A stretch of DNA of 64,000 nt from Azolla caroliniana (lineage: Eukaryota > Polypodiophyta): NCBI GenBank assembly GCA_043228905.1, contig JBHGNT010000016.1, positions 18,786,001-18,850,000 on the forward strand, given 5' to 3'. The translations under genes and the position numbers were made by a program. Position 1 is the stretch's first letter. The number at the start of each line of letters is the position of its first letter. Below the pieces are notes generated by a model. The model was not told the DNA's origin. It worked only from the letters and a program-made list of their open reading frames with translations, and did no database searches. Of the stretch, positions 33,902 to 47,535 are shown piece after piece.

Positions 33902-36900
33902 CTACGCACTTATTGCTTCCTTTGGTTGGCTAGTGACACCACCATTGTTGCTTGTCGACAAGCTTTGGTAATAATCTACTAAGACCTTCCATCCACCGGG
34001 GCACATAAACCCATCCGGAGGTTTCTCCCCTGACTTCGCAAAATTGCGCATCTACACAAATCAAGGCAAAGTTGATTAGAGTACCTATCAAATACATTAT
34101 AAATCATTATGTTATTCTTTACCCACATTGTCGTAAAAGATTCAGTTCATTCTTTCCCATTATTGAGTTATAGATTAAGATAAGTCATGTATACCTTAGT
34201 GCCTGAAATGAAGAGAAAATCATCAGCCCGAGATGGATCAAAAAATGCCATCTTCCCTTGAGATTTGTCATAAGCCGCAACCTATGTTCATCCAAGTGTG
34301 TGCTCAGTACATTTCAAAACGTGGGTTATTCACGAATTAAAAAATCTTTTGACTTGCGAGCAAATTTTAAATAAAAATCAAGACTAGTTGCTACTGTGGT
34401 GTTTTAAGAAAACACTCTACTTAATTCTTAAATAATGTTGTTCCTTTTTTTTTCAAACATCAAGACACAAATGAGTTGTCTGGATCTGCCCTATTCAGGA
34501 GTACCACAAACTTTTAAAACATTTTCTTTTAGCTTGAAGATATTAGGATTATATTTTAATGTGAAAAAAAGTACAGGAAATTCAAACTATCAAGGCCACG
34601 AAAGTCCAACTAGCAGGCCAGCAGGAATTGCATGTAAGACTTTGCCATCCATCGAACAGATCCTTTACTGTTTTCTTTCTTTCATTCATTTGAGCGTATA
34701 TGAAAGAAATCCTCGGCGTTCATAATTTTCTAACAAAATAAATGGACGACTAGAAATCACTTTTGTTTCTGCTTTCTAGGAGGAGAGAATAGGAGTTTAT
34801 AATTTTCAAATAATTTTTGTTAGAAACAACCAAACTCGTCCCTTTGCACCGTTCTCTATCTCTCTCTAAATTTTCTAGAGTTTCTCATTTACAATTTTCC
34901 TTGGTAAACCAGGAAGGGATGTTTTGGAAATTTAAAAATCGAAGGGATTTTTTAGGGAAATTTCCCTAGATTAATTTCGATATTGTTTTCCTGCAATGAT
35001 GTAAAAAAACATGTGTAGTTTCAATTTATGCATGATTTGGCACAATCACTATAAACCTTAGGATTGAACTATATCAAACATGAATAATGGGTTTGAAAAG
35101 CATGCCCGAAATGGTAGAATGTTGAGACGGTCGAGACCAGGAGCCATGCTAAGAACCAGTTTTCCATGGTCGGGATCATAAAGGTCCCGCTTCTGTGTTG
35201 GATGGCCCATGCCGGCCGGATCACGACCAACAATGTAGAAATCTGCACCTGCATTGATCCGAGCTTTTGCATGCCATTGCACTTCTGTAGGACCTGCATA
35301 ATGCATTGGCGAAGGGAAAATCGCCACGACTGTACTCTCTGGGTCCAAAACACCTTCTTCGAGTACCTGTGCGAATGCAAAAGATTCAAAAAAGCTTCTT
35401 CCTTCAGCATAGATGACCACTCCATTACTGGCCAAAGAATTAAAAAAAGATTTCGTTCTTTCGGGTTTGGAGATTCCCATCATGTAGGAGGAAAAAGAAA
35501 ACAGGCGATTCTGGAAATGCCGCTCTATTCACCAACCCATTTGCGAGAATGCCCAATCAAATCATCACATCTCAATGCAGGTGATGCGGACATCAAAATT
35601 AGAAGTATGGTGAAACTCGCAAATCTGAGAAAATAGAGTGCAACCTTCTTCGAAAATTATGCCCCGAAAATCAAAGAGGAATCATCCATCACCTTCTCGT
35701 GTTGCTTCATGCGCCACTCCAATGGGACATCGTCCACCTTGGTATAACCACCGAGCGGATGTAGAAGCAAGATAGGGTTCTTATAACCCATTTCAAGCAA
35801 CCGCTTCCTGGTATCTGTCATCAGGAGAGCGTGACCATTGTGTACAGGATTCCTCAATTGGAAAGCAAACACTGCATCCGCTTCTTTTTCTTCAAAGATT
35901 TTGCGGAGCTGGGCTGGCGAGAGGCGATATTGATCAAGGCCATCATTGTATTTGATGGGTTTTAGTACCTCTAAATCACCACCCACAAGCCAGTTCCCGG
36001 AATTTGTTATAGCTTCTTCAACATAAGGCAAGCCAGGGGCAGTGGTGCCCCACGTCCTCGCGATCCTCTCCTCCTTATTGTGCTTGTAGAACTCGATGCT
36101 TCATAGGACATAGTGCTCCATCAGATTTGAGATATACTGAAAGCAAAATCGGACCAAACATAACATCTACACACAGACATACATACACATAGGCGTACGT
36201 GCATACATACGTAAGTACATATAGACATACATACATTCTTCTACGAAACGTGTGAGCGTATATATACATGCCATCTTCTCACATACATCCCATAAGTATA
36301 CAGGTATACATACATTTCAGACTGTCCGCGCATAACTCTGCGTACATTACATCCTTCTATACACATACCACAAAGAAATGTATACGTATATGCATATTAC
36401 ATAGACATATAAGTACACATGGACGGAACATATACATACATTACATGATGGTGTTCTATAGGATTGTTTGTTACCATCCAACAGATACCAAAAAATCAAC
36501 CAAATTTTCCAAAGGGGGACCTTAATTATACATACATACTCTTAATCATACATAACAACCGGGAGAGAACAGAAGGAAAACAGTAGATAAGACATGGGAC
36601 TTACTTGCGCAAGATGGCTATGATGTGGTCACCTGAGGGCGACTCGAGGGCCAAGGACGTAGAGGACCCAATGGCTTCCTTCTGATCCTCATGTACGGCT
36701 AGAACAATGGGTACGGACATGTTGACGATGGAGCCATCAGGCATTCGCAGGAAATTGAAATGCAAAGTCTGCAGGTACTCGGATTGCCTCATAAAGCCTC
36801 GCAGAGGGCTTGCCCAGCCTTCGGCCACCACGTGGACCCACTCCCGGTCGATGGGCGAGAGCTTGACACGTGGCAGGGATCTGGCCTCCTCCACACGTGC

Positions 36901-37170
36901 CTCCCGCAGAGGGGGTGGGACCACTAGATCCACTAGATGGCCGCCATCTGGCGCGATGAGGGCCCTGCAGCCCTTCAACTGCCCAGACTTGTAGACGGCA
37001 TTAGGGCGAGGAGCCAAGGAGAGGAGATGGCTGCGCACGAGCTTTGATGATGGAGGGGTGAACAGCAAGGATTTCAGAGAATTAGGGTTAGGGTTAGGGT
37101 AAGGGTAGGAGAAGTTGTCGTTAGGGTAAGGGGAGATGAAATGAGACGTGGGCGAAAAGGCGAGAGCCAT
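33902..37170 (-). CDS. APS: Plastid ATP sulfurylase (sulfate adenylyltransferase), 5 exons
   Basis: Exons on the minus strand: 37170-36605, 36098-35693, 35366-35106, 34281-34195, 34051-33902; 1,470 nt, 489 residues. The enzyme makes adenosine 5'-phosphosulfate and pyrophosphate from ATP and sulfate, the entry step of sulfate assimilation. Seen: a Ser/Pro/Asn-rich N-terminus of about 55 residues fitting a chloroplast transit peptide; an N-terminal PUA-like domain ([12 protein letters not shown]); the nucleotide-binding motif [35 protein letters not shown]; a C-terminus with FISGTKMR and [12 protein letters not shown]. Frame is kept through all exons. Introns 1, 2 and 4 are GT-AG; intron 3 is only explained by a GC donor (CGG/GCATGC at 35105-35104) with a normal AG. 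The 37171-37520 upstream region is (CT)-rich on the coding strand, probably 5' UTR/promoter. Confidence 0.94.
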
Positions 37171-37328
37171 GGATCTTCTGAGATAGGGGGAGGGAGGGAG
37201 GAGACGGGGAGCGATGGCGACCTGCCTTCTTCTTGATTAGGGTTTTTCTTTTGGTTAGGGGGTTGGGGGGGAGGAAGCAGCAGCAGCAGCAGCACCAGAA
37301 CCTCTCCACCCAACTACATAGAAGAATC

Positions 37329-37331
<3 letters not shown>

Positions 37332-37376
<45 letters not shown>

Positions 37377-37440
37377 GGAAGAGAGAGAGATAGGAGGAGA
37401 TGGAAGAGAGAGAGAGAGAGAGACAGAGAGAGGAGATGGA

Positions 37441-37474
<34 letters not shown>

Positions 37475-37477
37475 GAC

Positions 37478-37508
<31 letters not shown>

Positions 37509-37510
37509 GA
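37332..37510. repeat. Long interrupted (GA)n upstream of ATP sulfurylase
   Basis: About 180 bp of GA repeats broken by 'gaaatggaa' and 'ggagatggaa' units, giving a minisatellite-like pattern. It is CT-rich on the strand of the gene and starts 160 bp before its ATG. Confidence 0.95.
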
Positions 37511-38010
37511 CATGGCTTGACTGGGTTCCGGTTCGGGGCCTGACTCAAGTCGGTCGGTTCTTATGGACATGGCCGGTTCGGGGCCTGACTTGGCCGGTCG
37601 GTCAGTCCTTCCGAATATGGCTTGACTTTGTCGATCTGTCAATCGGTCGGACATTCTAGGCATGACCTAATCGGATTCTGGTTCAATGCTTGAACCCCCC
37701 GCCCCCCCGGGGAAACGCCTCTCTCCGCTCCCCTGGGCCTTTTCTGATCTCATCATGCATTGTCTTCTCGTCTCCTCATTGTCGGTCTCTCTTTGTGTAC
37801 TCGATTGATTGTATGCAGTACATATCTCTCGTGGCATTCATTCGTTGCCGACCCACTCACTACCTTGCCTTTTGTCGAGTACTACATATCTCATGTCTAT
37901 GCGCTCCCAACGCATAATCCTTGTTTGCATTATGTGTTGTATTGCACACCTCCCACCAATGCACATATATCCTTGGCACCACCGTGTAGGGTAGTGTGGT
38001 GTAGCACAAT
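37511..38010. other. GC-richer spacer, no gene recognised
   Basis: Two near-copies of 'ggttcggggcctgact' at about 37530 and 37574 and a run of C/G at 37697-37711. No supported coding frame. Confidence 0.4.
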
Positions 38011-38011
38011 G

Positions 38012-38059
<48 letters not shown>
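38011..38059. repeat. (GT)n microsatellite
   Basis: About 24 uninterrupted GT units. Confidence 0.97.
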
Positions 38060-41000
38060 TTGTGCACTATTATGTATGCATTGCCAATTATGTTAGCCTC
38101 TTTTATATGGAAAGTTCTTCGAGATGTTATGCAAGGTCATCTTGTATTGTTGAATCGAGCACCCATATCACACAATTTAGGTATACATGCATTTCAATCC
38201 ATTCTAATAGAAGGATGAGCCATTTGTTTGCATCCCATCAATTCGTGGGGGGGTTTAATGCAAATCTTGAAGGAGATCAAATGGTTGCTCTCTATATCTT
38301 GCCACAAAAGGAACTGTTGGTATGTTTGGCCGATTGACTGTCCTTTTCCCCTATGATTGTCATGCCATTGTTATGTATGCATTGTAAATAGTTAAAATTG
38401 AATAAACCCTAATCTTTTGTATGCTAACAAGGCATCATGGTTGGGGATCGGGCTTCCTCAATATATGTAACTCAAAACAACTACCTAAGGCTTGATTTAG
38501 ATCGAGTGATTTAACATATCATGAAGCATACTATGCATGTAGGTAAACAATATCACTCAATGGGCACGAGAGAAAGGAGGTGGCGTATCAATATTTTTTC
38601 ACAAGAAACTAATACTCTCTTTGGATGTAGTTGCTCCATGCTTGCCTCTAGTTGCTAAGTTCAGCCACATATAACTATTTTCTATGTTCAAACACTAGAA
38701 GTTTGGAGAATTGTCACAAATCTAGTTCTATCGATGTTCACAAGGTTTACAAATAAAATTGTGTAGCTTTGCAAGAATTCTAACCAGGGGATGACTCGTT
38801 ACTTATACAACTAAACCAAACATCGGAAGGGAGGATTTGGAATTATAAAAGAAACGCTAATGTGAGGTTCATACACCTAAAGAGGATGCTTGATTTTAAC
38901 GTGTGACGGGGATCATTTTAGTGGCTACCCATTGGACAAATAAATTTTCATTTTTAGTGAACATAGACACCCAATACTTGGATCCTATTAATTGCCGTTT
39001 CATACTCAAGGTCAAGTTTCTACCATGATCATATCGGTGGCTACCCATTGGAGAAATAACTTTTCCTTTTTAGTGAGCAACTCGGGATTGCACATACACC
39101 ATGTACTTGGATCCTATTAATTGGCGTTTCATACTCAGGATCATAGAACTCTGGATATCTACAATGATTGCTCACCACAATTAGTAAATTTGGAACGATG
39201 GAGTGGGTCACCCAAGACTAGGGGAATTCCATTAAGTTCCCAATGGCATCACTAAATGTCAGTTCATCGAATTCGAGCAGACAACAACCTCTTGTTATTT
39301 GGATAGGCTTTTTTGATATAATTGCAACTTCTTCTACAACCATACGATTACTTATCTTAGTTTTTTGTTTCCCTTTTGCATCAATAATTCAAAACGTTTT
39401 CGACAACACCAAAATTTAAAAAGGTACGTGAACTGTGACAGCGCAAATAAATTAAAAACAATGTTTCATCAAGAACGTATTTTTCTTATCAAGGGTACCC
39501 CACGCCGAAGCTTTATGAATATCATTTGATCCTATAATAGATCAATGACTAGACGTATCAATCAATGGCATGCAATATAGGACATTTGGTGCATCATGCA
39601 TATCATTTACAAAAATAAGAAATCATAGTAACACCACATTTCACAATCACTTACAAAAATAGTCAATGTAGTCTAAATTCTCAGTAAGAAAGGTATATGA
39701 GGCTTCATGTAAAACCCATTGTAATCTAATTTTGTTAATAGTGAAAATGACAAAATTGTACACCCATTTCAACCAAAATAACAAAAGGAAATCTATAGAT
39801 TTTAACTACATCAATTACACGATTTATGAAATGAAAGAATTCGTATTTGTATGTGAAATGCAAAAGAAACACAAGTTTAGATAAGTACATCATCTCCCAA
39901 AACATAAGGGGATTCTTTGGGTACAACGTAAAAATTTGAGTTCGAGAGAGATACTAGATAGTCAATGTGTGTGGAAAGTATTACAATATCGATGGGTTAG
40001 TAAAGCACTGCTTGGTTCTAATTTTAACAAAAACTTGAATATGTACAGAATATATGCTAAGTTGTACATCACCTAGAATATTTAAGATGTGATTTTGTCA
40101 TCAACAATAGTTCTCTCTTTTTTCTACATTCTCAGCATATTGGATATTCATTCATCCCATTTGCGTACTTCGTTGATAAAAAATATGCATGCATTAGGTG
40201 GATTTTACTCTTATTTATTTACTTATCCTTTGACTTGGCTTGGGCGACTAGGTTCAGATGGAGTTTAGAGTGATGCTGACAAGATAGATTGATAAAGAAT
40301 GGAGTGAGAAGGGTGGCCATATCCGTATAAAATTCTTTACAATTCTATATATAGAACCATTTTTGCAATTTTCATTCACCATTCTCTTTAATCCTAGTAT
40401 ATCGTGGAAGAAATATTACCCCTAGAATCCTAATATTTTCACTCATTGTATGGTGAAAAATGTAACCTTAGTATAGAGACATCATGATCTCAAACTAAAG
40501 TTATGAAAATATTTTAAAATGAATAATAGTAGGCAATGTCTTGTTAACATTGTTTGCTAAAAGGAAATGCTCATTATTCTCACTTGTTATTGTTATCATG
40601 GTAGACAGGTGTTATTGTTATCATGCTAATGAGTTTCAAATGTGTATGTCTCTGGGTGGAAGCTCTAGGATTTTGGGCTAGGACATGGATGAAAATATAT
40701 TAGGAATGAAAGGTGGTTACAACATCATGAAACATATGCACTACAATGGATTTGCAAGCTTAGAAAATTGTGGAAAACACATAAATAAAAACTTGAGTAG
40801 CACAAATTAGGTAAAACTGAACCTGTTCCATATTGCTTAGATTGAGTTACCTACAATAATAGAAAGCTTTCTTGACTTCCCCATCTCTTGATGACTTTAT
40901 AATGAGGTCCCATATATAGGGTTTCTCATGCGACAATGATGTGAGGGCTTGTTGTCCATTCTACCGCTTTGAGCTCATGCTTCAAACTAGTTTAAGTGCA

Positions 41001-42079
41001 TGTATGTGCTTTAATTATTTTCTAAATCCATTGAATAAATCTTTCATGTCTATGATTGCTATCTTAGTGGTAGTCACAATACTTGTAATATATAGGTTGA
41101 AGATTTTTCCTTACTGGAATAGTCTCCTTCATCATACCCCTTTTGCAACCATTAAGGATGCTTTGTTTAGAGGCGGTTCACATTGCGTGCCATAATCAAC
41201 AGGACATTGTGGGTTCTAAAGGATGACTTTGAGTGTTGGCAATTCATCCAAACTAACTATAGGGCCACACTCCATTGACTATTTCCTATTTGTGAGAGCA
41301 ACAACCAATTAGGAACTTGATAAGGAGGAAGATGCTCCTTAATTTCAATTCAACACTTTTGCTAGCTGAGTAGTTGTTGAGGTAACAAACTCAACCACAA
41401 ACTCCTTGAGGTATATGGGTGAATTTAAACGCACCATTGACTTTATGAATAGGAAATGCCTTTTGTAAGAAGATTTGAGTAGAAGGAGATTTACTAATTC
41501 AATGGAAACACAATAAAACAAACATTTTACACTTAACAATGATCACTCTTCATGACAAATCATCATGATATGAGTATTGGTTGAATGATGGCCCGCACTA
41601 ATATATGTTTTACTCTTTATTGTTTTCTCAAGTTACAACCCACATACATTGAAAGGCACAAACAAGTTTGCGTATAGTAAAGGTGAAAACAAATAGCTAA
41701 AAAGAGATGGCTAGAGGCATGGCATACTACATACAAAGTAGCTTTTACGAAAATGCTTGGCATGGAAATGTTCTTTTCCAAGGGGACGGGGACTCATTGA
41801 TTCAATGCAAATACAACACAACACAACAAACATTTTACAAGTATTATTGCTCATTAGAAATCATCAACATGTTAATCACATGTATTTACACATCATTCTT
41901 TTATTTAATGTCCCCAACTCTACTAGTGAGTCCATGTATTTGTGGAACCTCGAAGAGATTTCCATGTACTTGTAAAATACACACTTGCCATTGAAGATCG
42001 ATTTCCTTGTCAAGGTGCTACAAGATTCCCAAGACGTGTTGCTAATAGACCAACCACTGTTGATTTCCCTTATATATGT
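38060..42079. other. AT-rich intergenic region, no gene recognised
   Basis: Only short frames without family marks. A diverged local repeat of about 140 bp (tggctacccattgga.aaataa ... ttggatcctattaatt) occurs at about 38920 and 39040. Confidence 0.45.
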
Positions 42080-42289
42080 GTCATTGCATTCTAAAGTATA
42101 TTTGGGCGTTTTACAGAAGATCCAAGCATCCAAGCATCCATTTACCATGCATTCATACACGAAGAGCTTGTTGCATGGTGCCTTTGAGGCAGAATCCAAC
42201 CATGTGAACGAGTTGAAGGGGGTGAGTTCGGCCCAAAATTGAGACCTTAACCATGAACTCTTTATTGCCCTAGTGTTGACTTCCATCAA
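42080..42289 (-). pseudogene. Possible receptor-like kinase fragment
   Basis: Minus-strand reading SQFWAELT...KLFVYECMVNGCLDAWIF resembles the segment from the beta4 strand to the hinge of plant receptor-like kinases (LLVYEYM.NGSLD.WIF type) and is followed by an alpha-E-like stretch with mutations. Only about 70 residues are recognisable; the Gly-rich loop, catalytic HRD and DFG motifs are absent. A degenerate fragment at best. Confidence 0.4.
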
Positions 42290-42769
42290 TGAGTTGTTTT
42301 ACCACTATGGGCATGCCATTGACCATAGCTCCATGGATGATGTCATTGAAACCCACCACCACCCCCAAGTGGCTCCGAGAAACCACATGTGTTTTCGTGC
42401 ATCTCTTTCCATGTGAATCGTTAGGGCTGTTAGAATAATGTTAATGTAGAAAACATATTACTATTATCTTATTTTAGTATTTTATTGTTAGGAAATAAAT
42501 GTACCGCTTCATATCACTTTACATGAAGAGGTGCACATTTTGTAACCTTCAATATAACACATAACAAATAGCATACATTACACATTTTTGTGCTCTCTGT
42601 CTTTTTATTATTATCATCATAATTAGCTTACCCTATCGGTAAGTTGTTACACTTCAATCCACTATGTCTTAGGTTTAAAACCCAATTTTACTCACCTCTC
42701 TATTATATACTTCATACATATATCTTAATTCATTAGATGCCACTTCCAATTCTATAGCTTCAATATGGA

Positions 42770-43640
42770 AGACAATCAATCAATTAAAGGAGAAGTCCCC
42801 AATGAAAGATCTTGTACCTTTAGAATATTATCTTGGAATCAAGGTAACTCGTAATTGTATAGAAAGAACTCTAACCTTGACACAATGAAAAGTTGGTGGG
42901 GGATATTCTTCAAAAGTTTGAGATGGTTGATTGCAAGCCAATCTCAACTCCTATGACCTTCCATGCAAACTTTCAACAAATGATAACCTGATGTCAATTA
43001 AAGATGGAAAAATGATGGAATCACTCCTTATTGCTAAATCTTAGGCAGTATAAGGTATCTTGTGAGTTACATTCATCTTGATATTTCTTATTGTGCATGT
43101 TTTCTTTCCAAGTTTATGCAAAATCTTGGACTTGCACATTCACAAGCTCTTAGACGTGTACTATGGTATTTCCAATATACCAAGGATATGGGTCTCACAT
43201 ATCAAAGCTTCTTATCCTAGAATTCGTCATAATCTAGTGGATGGCTCAATACTTCTATAGTTGGTTGGATGAGTTTTGATTGGGGGGAATCTTGATACCT
43301 CTCACTCAACATCAGGCATAGTCTTTATATTCGGAGGAGCTAAAATCTCTTGGAAAAGCAAACGACAAGTGTTTGTAGCCCTTTTAAGCACTAAAGCTAA
43401 GTAAGTGGCAACCACTATAACTACCAAAGAAGGATTATGGATCAAAACCATAATTGAAGAGTTTGACATCCTTAAGCCCACAGAAATAAAGATATTTTGT
43501 GACAACCAATCGTGTATAAAGTTAGCAATGAATGCTAAGATCACTAATAAGGAATCTCATGAGTTATACTTTTCAAAGAATGAGATAACTAACAACAAAA
43601 GTGGAGGGTTGGAGTCCAACTAATGTCTCCACAAATGTGA
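42770..43640 (+). pseudogene. Decayed copia RT/RNase H fragment
   Basis: Plus-strand reading across several frameshifts: LEYYLGIKVTRN near 42815, a DGKMM-type region near 43000, a decayed IRYLVSYIHLDISY near 43055, then RNase H: STSGIVFIFGGAKISWKSKR (about 43310-43370), LLSTKAK in place of SSTEAEY, and FCDNQSCIKLAMN near 43495. No intact frame. Confidence 0.78.
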
Positions 43641-44276
43641 TCATCACTCGAGGGATTGAAAATGATGAATCACAATTTGACAACCAATATACTTTGGCCT
43701 CATTGGCCACAAGCCACCATTGAGACTCCAATGAAAATTGAAGATGTCATGGAGCATGTGGTTATTCTAGTTGTCAAAGACTCCATGATGGATTTAATGT
43801 CAACGAAATTCTATTAGAGGGGGTAATGATTGATTAACACCGCACATGGATGGATGAATTGGGTGGCTATTAAGCCAATGAAGGACCTTTGTGGAGCTTG
43901 GACGAATGATAAAGTGATGATTAAGAGCAAGCAAGTGGGATCGAAAAACATCCAGGATTTGCCATCCCATGCAATAATATCCGATGACCACTACAATATA
44001 GTGATCCCAAGGTCCTTGAGAATAGGTCCTGCAGCCAAATTCAAACTCAATAGAAGCCAAAACTAAACGAGACTCTCACATTGTCCTAATTATGTGTAAA
44101 TTTGTAAAAGCTTATTCATAGGACAATCAATCTATTGAATTGGCAGCCTATGCCCCTCTGTCTATCCCCAGTTTCTGTGGAAAATAATAATAATTATAAG
44201 CAAAAAATTACTTTAAATAAATATTAGTAATAGTTATTAGTTCTTAAGAATACGGTTTCCTTCTCATGAAGCCGTA
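43641..44276. other. No gene recognised; probable 3' part of the copia fragment
   Basis: Lies between the RNase H remnant and the LTR-promoter-like repeat. No domain recognised; a frame at 43830-44066 has no family marks. Confidence 0.35.
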
Positions 44277-44375
44277 TTGGTGGTGGTCTTATAAAGCCAC
44301 CACCAACGTTGTAACCATAATAGGGCGTAATAATACAATATTGTTCTGTTTTCCCTCTCTCTCTCTCTCTTTGGT
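44277..44375 (+). repeat. LTR-promoter-like repeat with TATA in a hairpin
   Basis: TTGGTGGTGG and CCACCACCAA arms flank 'tcttataaag', followed by a shared 'tagggcgtaataat.caatattgttctg' and a (CT)n run. Similar blocks are at 60197-60300 and 60508-60550. Probably the U3/R part of an LTR of the family to which the 42.8-43.6 kb and 57.9-60.2 kb fragments belong. Confidence 0.6.
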
Positions 44376-45425
44376 GAAAACACACAATTATATTAATAAC
44401 TGTGTGTAAAAAACACTACTTGCAATAGGTGTGACAATGAAGTATGGTCACCCATTAACTACACTACACGGGTAGTGGAACATGTTGAATTGCCAATAGG
44501 CAAAACGAACACTCCACCAAAGAAAGAATTTCCACATGCTCCAATAAAGAAAATTGCCACATTAGTACTCCCTTCAATTTTCGTAGATATGCTTTCACTC
44601 CATGTCTATCGTCAAATACAAAAGCGTTGCGCATATTCCAATTATGACGCAATCCCCAATATCTCAGAAATAGAAAAACGATCTCCATCTCTAATTTTGG
44701 GTTAACTTGTGCAAATGGTGCAAACATCCACTATCTAGGTGTCAAATAACACCGTGATAAAACTTGCCAAATTTGAGAAATGTAACTCCAAATCTGACAA
44801 GCAATCAGACATTGTATAAATCGATGAGTACTATCTTCCATTTGAACAATGCAAAAGAAATAATTACCCGTTGCTAATCCGTGATGCTTTAGAGCTAATC
44901 CCAAAGGCAATCCTCCAATCAAAACTCTCCAAATGAAGACCTTTGCTACAAGTGGCAATTTAGAATGCCAACTACGTTGTAAGATTTGCCACCACCCATG
45001 ATCAGATTTGTGTAATCTCCATTCTTCTTCAACCTTAGATGATAACCATCCAAGAGACTCAACAGAGCAATGATACAAAAGATTAGTAGTCACTTGTAAC
45101 AATGACGTTTGACCCTTTAAACATCAATCAAGCCATGGTTGTTCTCCTATTTGTAGAGGTAAGGGACCTTGCATCAATGCAATATTTTGTAGTTGTTTCC
45201 AAATAAACCCATAATTAGGCGGAATACGTAATAATTGTCGCGCATCAGCAAACTCCAAAATTCTTTGAGATGGAGCCTCAACTATATCTCCCACCTCTTT
45301 GACCCCCAAACGAAACAAACGATTAAATTGAGAGCACAATCTCTTCTTTCTTGGCCAACATAATAACCAAGAAGACACAAGTAACTCTTTTTGCAAAGAA
45401 TTACAATGTTCTCTACTAGATGATG

Positions 45426-46035
45426 GTTTCCATACACATAACAAGAGTGCTTCTTGCCATGAGGTAACCAAGTGTTGAACACATTAGAGCCCGGAATCCT
45501 AAGTGAAATACATCCATTCAGTAATTGCCACCATGAAGCCTTAATCGTTGTCCTCCCATGTGTTAAACCCTTGTTCTCAATGAAATATTGAACAATAGAT
45601 ATCCATGGTTGTGAGTTTGAACACATATCTTTCCATACACATAACAAGAGTGCTTCTTGCCATGAGGTAACCAAGTGTTGAACACATTAGAGCCCGGAAT
45701 CCTAAGTGAAATACATCCATTCAGTAATTGCCACCATGAAGCCTTAATCGTTGTCCTCCCATGTGTTAAACCCTTGTTCTCAATGAAATATTGAACAATA
45801 GATATCCATGGTTGTGAGTTTGAACACATATCTTTCCATACACATAACAAGAGTGCTTCTTGCCATGAGGTAACCAAGTGTTGAACACATTAGAGCCCGG
45901 AATCCTAAGTGAAATACATCCATTCAGTAATTGCCACCATGAAGCCTTAATCGTTGTCCTCCCATGTGTTAAACCCTTGTTCTCAATGAAATATTGAACA
46001 ATAGATATCCATGGTTGTGAGTTTGAACACATATC
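45426..46035. repeat. Three tandem units of about 203 bp
   Basis: Units start at 45426, 45630 and 45833 (tttccatacacataac...) and are almost identical. They are inside the LINE and break its frame. High similarity means recent origin relative to the LINE. Confidence 0.95.
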
Positions 46036-47535
46036 TTGTAATAATGAAAATCTACGAGCCATCATGTGCTTAGATAAGTTCTATATTCCAGCCCCCCCCA
46101 AGTGCTTAGGGGTTGCTAGATGATTCCATGCAACCCAAGTGATTCCCATCTTATCCCTCTTCTTCCACAACAAATATCGAAGAGGTTGCAAAATAGAATG
46201 CAAAGCCTTCTTTGTCCATGGCAACAATGGCAAGTAATATAATATCATGGGTTCCATAATACATTGTACAACCTTCAAGCGTACATGAAATGCCCAAGAT
46301 TGTGACTTCCAATACATGAACTTATCCCTCAACTTACTAGACATCCATTCAATCAATTGACCATTTGTAACATTCATTCCTAATGGATAACCCAAGTGTC
46401 GAAAAATAAAGCCTTTCTTCACCACGGATCCTTGCCATCCTAAACATTCCAAATCCCTTTCAGTACATGATATGAGACTAGACTTTTCCTCCAATTAATA
46501 TGTAATCCGGAAGCCAATGCAAATTGGTTCCATACAAGCATCCCCTTCTCAAGATTCTCTCGTGAGGCTTGTAGAAACATGAAAGAATCATCAGGCAAAG
46601 CTTGTGCTACTAGTTGCCCTCCATACGGAAGGTGTAGACCCACAATATCACCATTTGTTGCAAGCTTGGATAGTATCACTAACAAGGGATGAGTAACAAT
46701 AGCAAACAACAATGGACTAATGGGGCATCCTTGATGAATGGATCTTGGGAGGAAAATATCTTATGTAACTCCCCCATTAAGCATTACTTGAGACACTATA
46801 TCTTGTCCTAATAAAAATATGAGGCGAAACATACGAGGTCCAAAGCCCATTGTATGCATTAACCCAGAAACAAAGGACCAATTAACAAGATCATAAGTTT
46901 TCTCCAAATCTAATTACACCATAATCAATTCTTGATGAGTGTTTCAAGCACAATCCATGGCCATTTGAACATTCAACACATTATGCAATATATTCCTACT
47001 TGGAATAAAACCATATTAGACGAGATGTATCAACTTTGGCAAATACTTTTGTAATCTATTTGCCAAGACCTTTGTAAATATCTTATACAACCCCCCCATC
47101 AAAGAAATAGGTCTCCATTCATGAAATGACTTTGGAGATGCCACGTTTGGAATTAATTTAATTAGACCAACCTTCCAAGCTTGAGGCATACGACCAGAAT
47201 CCCAAGAATGTTGAAACATCAAAGGTAAGGGCCCCTTTAAAATGTTCGAATATCGCTTAAAAACTTCATTTGTCAAGCCATCCCAACTGGGGCTCTTACC
47301 ACTAGGAAGATGCCTTAAAACTTTGTCCACCTCATCCTCAGTGAAATCTGCATCCAATTCATGACTAATGAGGCCATGCATAGTACATCCAACCACATCA
47401 TAAAACTCATGACGTGCTCTACTCACCTCATTTGTCATTAACAATTGTGGGCCAATCAACTCCTTAAAGTAATGAACACATATGTCAATTATTGTAGTAG
47501 GATCCACTATCCATTCATCCCCTTGCTTCACATGT

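Noticed and set aside
37074-37110. Interstitial telomere (TTAGGG)n
   Set aside because: Three to four units lie within the transit-peptide coding exon of ATP sulfurylase, where they encode Pro-Asn repeats; plant telomeres are usually TTTAGGG.
37233-37663. Arg/Glu- and Ser/Leu-rich proteins over the GA repeat
   Set aside because: Translations of a microsatellite in both directions.
43830-44066. 78-residue plus-strand frame as a host gene
   Set aside because: No recognisable domain, between copia debris; not supported.
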